DNA from: Purshia tridentata
Lineage: Eukaryota; Streptophyta; Magnoliopsida; Rosales; Rosaceae
DNA: 33,941 nt
Assembly: GCA_003254885.1 (NCBI GenBank)
Contig: QANT01005858.1
Coordinates: 1-33,941, forward strand
Direction: 5' to 3'
Positions 32,106-33,941 of the stretch are shown here, in pieces. Positions within the stretch are counted from its first letter, which is position 1; each line of letters opens with the position of its first letter. The notes beneath the pieces were generated by a model that searched no databases, was not told the DNA's origin, and saw only the letters and a list, made by a program, of their open reading frames with translations. The position numbers and the translations under genes are program-made.

Positions 32106-33941
32106 GGAAAGTGGGTGGAAAAAAGCCAAAAATGAAAGAGCAACGTTGAAGTAGTTGAGACCTGAGAGAAAGAGAGAAAGAGAGACAGAGAGGTGTCGGA
32201 TGTAAATTTTTCTTTTTTTTTTAATTAGTAGGATAATTGTGGCAGAATCTCCAAATCTGTCAAAACTCTGCTTAATTATAATTTACTTTTTTTAATTAAT
32301 TTAATTAATTGTTATTTGGTGGGAATATATTCTGAAATTATTAAATTGGTTTTGGAAGGTTTATCGAGTCTGCCACTTGTGAGCTGTGATTCTCTATTGG
32401 TAAAGAGTGGCATCCAATAGTCAAAAATTGAAAAAAGAAAAGAAAAGAAGAGGTTTTTAGTGGGTGCTTTGAATCAAAGGTGGACCGAATCAGCGGTGAC
32501 TTGCACATAAAGATTAGGTGGGGTCCCATTGTATTTTATTTATTTGATTGATTAGGTTCAACGTATAGTGCCGGTTTTATTTCTTAAATAATTGAAATTG
32601 GGGGACAGTTGGTGGAATATTAAGATTAAAGCTATGCATCGATATATCATGTATGTGTTAAAAGTCAAAAGCTCTACCTTCCATTGAGTTTTAAAATGTG
32701 TTGGTGGTAGGCACTAAGCATTGGACTTTGGGTCTCATTAAGCCCCTCAAACACTAAAAGCATTTTTTGATATAGAAAAATGGGGTCTCTTGTTTGACTT
32801 TTGAGTCCCCCATTGAAATCCATTGTTTGGTTTTTGTTTAGGAGTAGTGGAATTCCATTACCACAAGGTCCAAAACAATGGTTGTAGGGGACCTTTGAAA
32901 GAACCTACCCTCGTTTTTCGAGGTCAACCATAAATATGAGAACTCTATTGCTCAAATTTCCATCTCTTGTCCTTGGTTTCTGTTTGGTAGACTGGAAAAT
33001 TGTCCAACCACCGAAAATGAGTGAAGAATTCAACTCAAATGGCTGAAAAAAGAGAGAAAAAGAACAAATCATCACAATTAGTCTGAATGTTACACCAAAG
33101 AATTTAAGTCATATTCGACATCAAAGAAATAATTCAAGTCATCTTGGACATTAAAGAAAAGAATTCAGGCTATTATGGCTTCAATAGTTGTCTGTTGACC
33201 TCTTCATCTCTCTAATAACCTCACGCCTTACTGAGCATTTGATCACTGACCAATATAAACCTTGATGCAAACACTTTCATATGTCAATTAATTTTGGATT
33301 AAATGATCTTATTTTAAAATGATTTTACAGAGAATAATAGTTTGTCAACGTTTTTGTTTAGTCATTTTACACGAAAAAAAAAAATTAATTTTGGATTAAA
33401 TGATCTTATTTTAAAATTATTTTACAGAGAATAACACACGTGTTTTATATTATTCAATATAGTTTGTCAACGTTTTTGTTTAGTCATTTTACACGAAAAA
33501 AAAAAAAAGGTTTCNAAAAAAAGGTTTCAAGAATATATCTCATATTGAAAATGGTAGACCTCACTATTCATTGTCAACTGAATTTTTCTTGAGTTATCCT
33601 ACTGCTACCAGTAGAAAAGCTTGCTTGCCAATTAAGTTATGTTGGAGGCCAGCCGATGCTACCAAGGTTGACTATGGGAACAATTTTCTTTTATTGTTTG
33701 GGTTATAAAAAATAAAAAATAAAGGATTAGAGTTTAAGATTAGTGCTTAGGGTATTTTGGAATGAATGTGAGGTTGATTGAGTAAAATGTTTGACTGGTA
33801 TTGTGGGAGAATTAGTATGTGGGTGACAATAAAATATTAATTAGGCCCAGGCTATACCGACCACCCATTGATGCTGAGTTGACCACCCTCTCAAATTTTT
33901 TCCATTTTTTTCCCTTTTTGCCCTGCAGTAAAAAAGAAAAA
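32106..33941. other. Region downstream of the WRKY gene
   Basis: Begins with the WRKY 3' UTR, including a GAGA-rich stretch near 32164-32190. It then becomes AT-rich intergenic DNA with a tandem duplication near 33287-33509 and one undetermined base at 33515. No further gene is visible. Confidence 0.55.
33287..33509. repeat. Tandem duplication, 97-bp unit, second copy with an insertion
   Basis: Copy 1 (33287-33383) and copy 2 (from 33384) both run ATTAATTTTGGATTAAATG ... TTTTACAGAGAATAA ... TAGTTTGTCAACG ... ACACGAAAAA. Copy 2 carries about 28 extra bases, including ACACGTGT, between GAGAATAA and TAGTTTG. Confidence 0.88.

Noticed and set aside
1..33941. A new defence, mobile or RNA-guided system
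   Set aside because: All supported genes belong to known plant families without functional linkage, and no array or multi-gene cassette was seen.

Overview
This is plant nuclear DNA, most likely from a eudicot. The genes carry GT-AG introns, the intergenic DNA is long and AT-rich, and it holds plant repeats such as a solo LTR, a foldback element and (AT)n tracts. Every recognisable protein belongs to a plant family. The species cannot be named from the sequence alone. I see no bacterial operons, CRISPR arrays, tRNA or rRNA genes.

Layout, left to right. (1) At 1-2037 (-) lies a decayed G-type (S-locus) lectin receptor kinase of the CES101 type, running off the left edge. It has lost its signal peptide and PAN domain and carries at least one frameshift. 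(2) At 2236-3252 lies a clean solo LTR, with TGTT...AACA ends and a TTATT target-site duplication, whose body resembles plant Ty3/gypsy LTRs. (3) At 3253-7380 lies AT-rich intergenic DNA containing a foldback MITE-like element near 4887-5098. (4) At about 7380-10633 (+) lies a UDP-L-rhamnose synthase gene (RHM) with a leader intron and two coding exons, 660 aa. (5) At 13475-14680 (+) lies an intronless, GC-rich sarcosine/pipecolate oxidase gene, 401 aa. (6) At 15827-26150 (-) lies an eight-coding-exon gene for a giant coiled-coil, tail-anchored protein of about 2779 aa, the orthologue type of Arabidopsis At4g31570. (7) At 30516-32105 (+) lies a three-exon WRKY group IId gene of the WRKY11/WRKY17 type, 350 aa, with a tiny upstream ORF and W-boxes in its promoter.

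The genes do not form a pathway. RHM supplies UDP-rhamnose for cell wall and flavonoid glycosides. The oxidase removes sarcosine or pipecolate. The coiled-coil protein is probably an endomembrane tether. WRKY11/17 proteins repress basal defence. The oxidase and coiled-coil genes converge, 1.15 kb apart; the coiled-coil and WRKY genes diverge, about 4.4 kb apart.

I found no convincing new biological system. The observations most worth checking are the solo LTR, the receptor-kinase lesions, the foldback element, the heptad-preserving duplications and repeated module inside the coiled-coil gene, and two intergenic tandem duplications. Exon boundaries were set by hand from splice consensus, reading phase and family similarity; a few could be off by a couple of bases.
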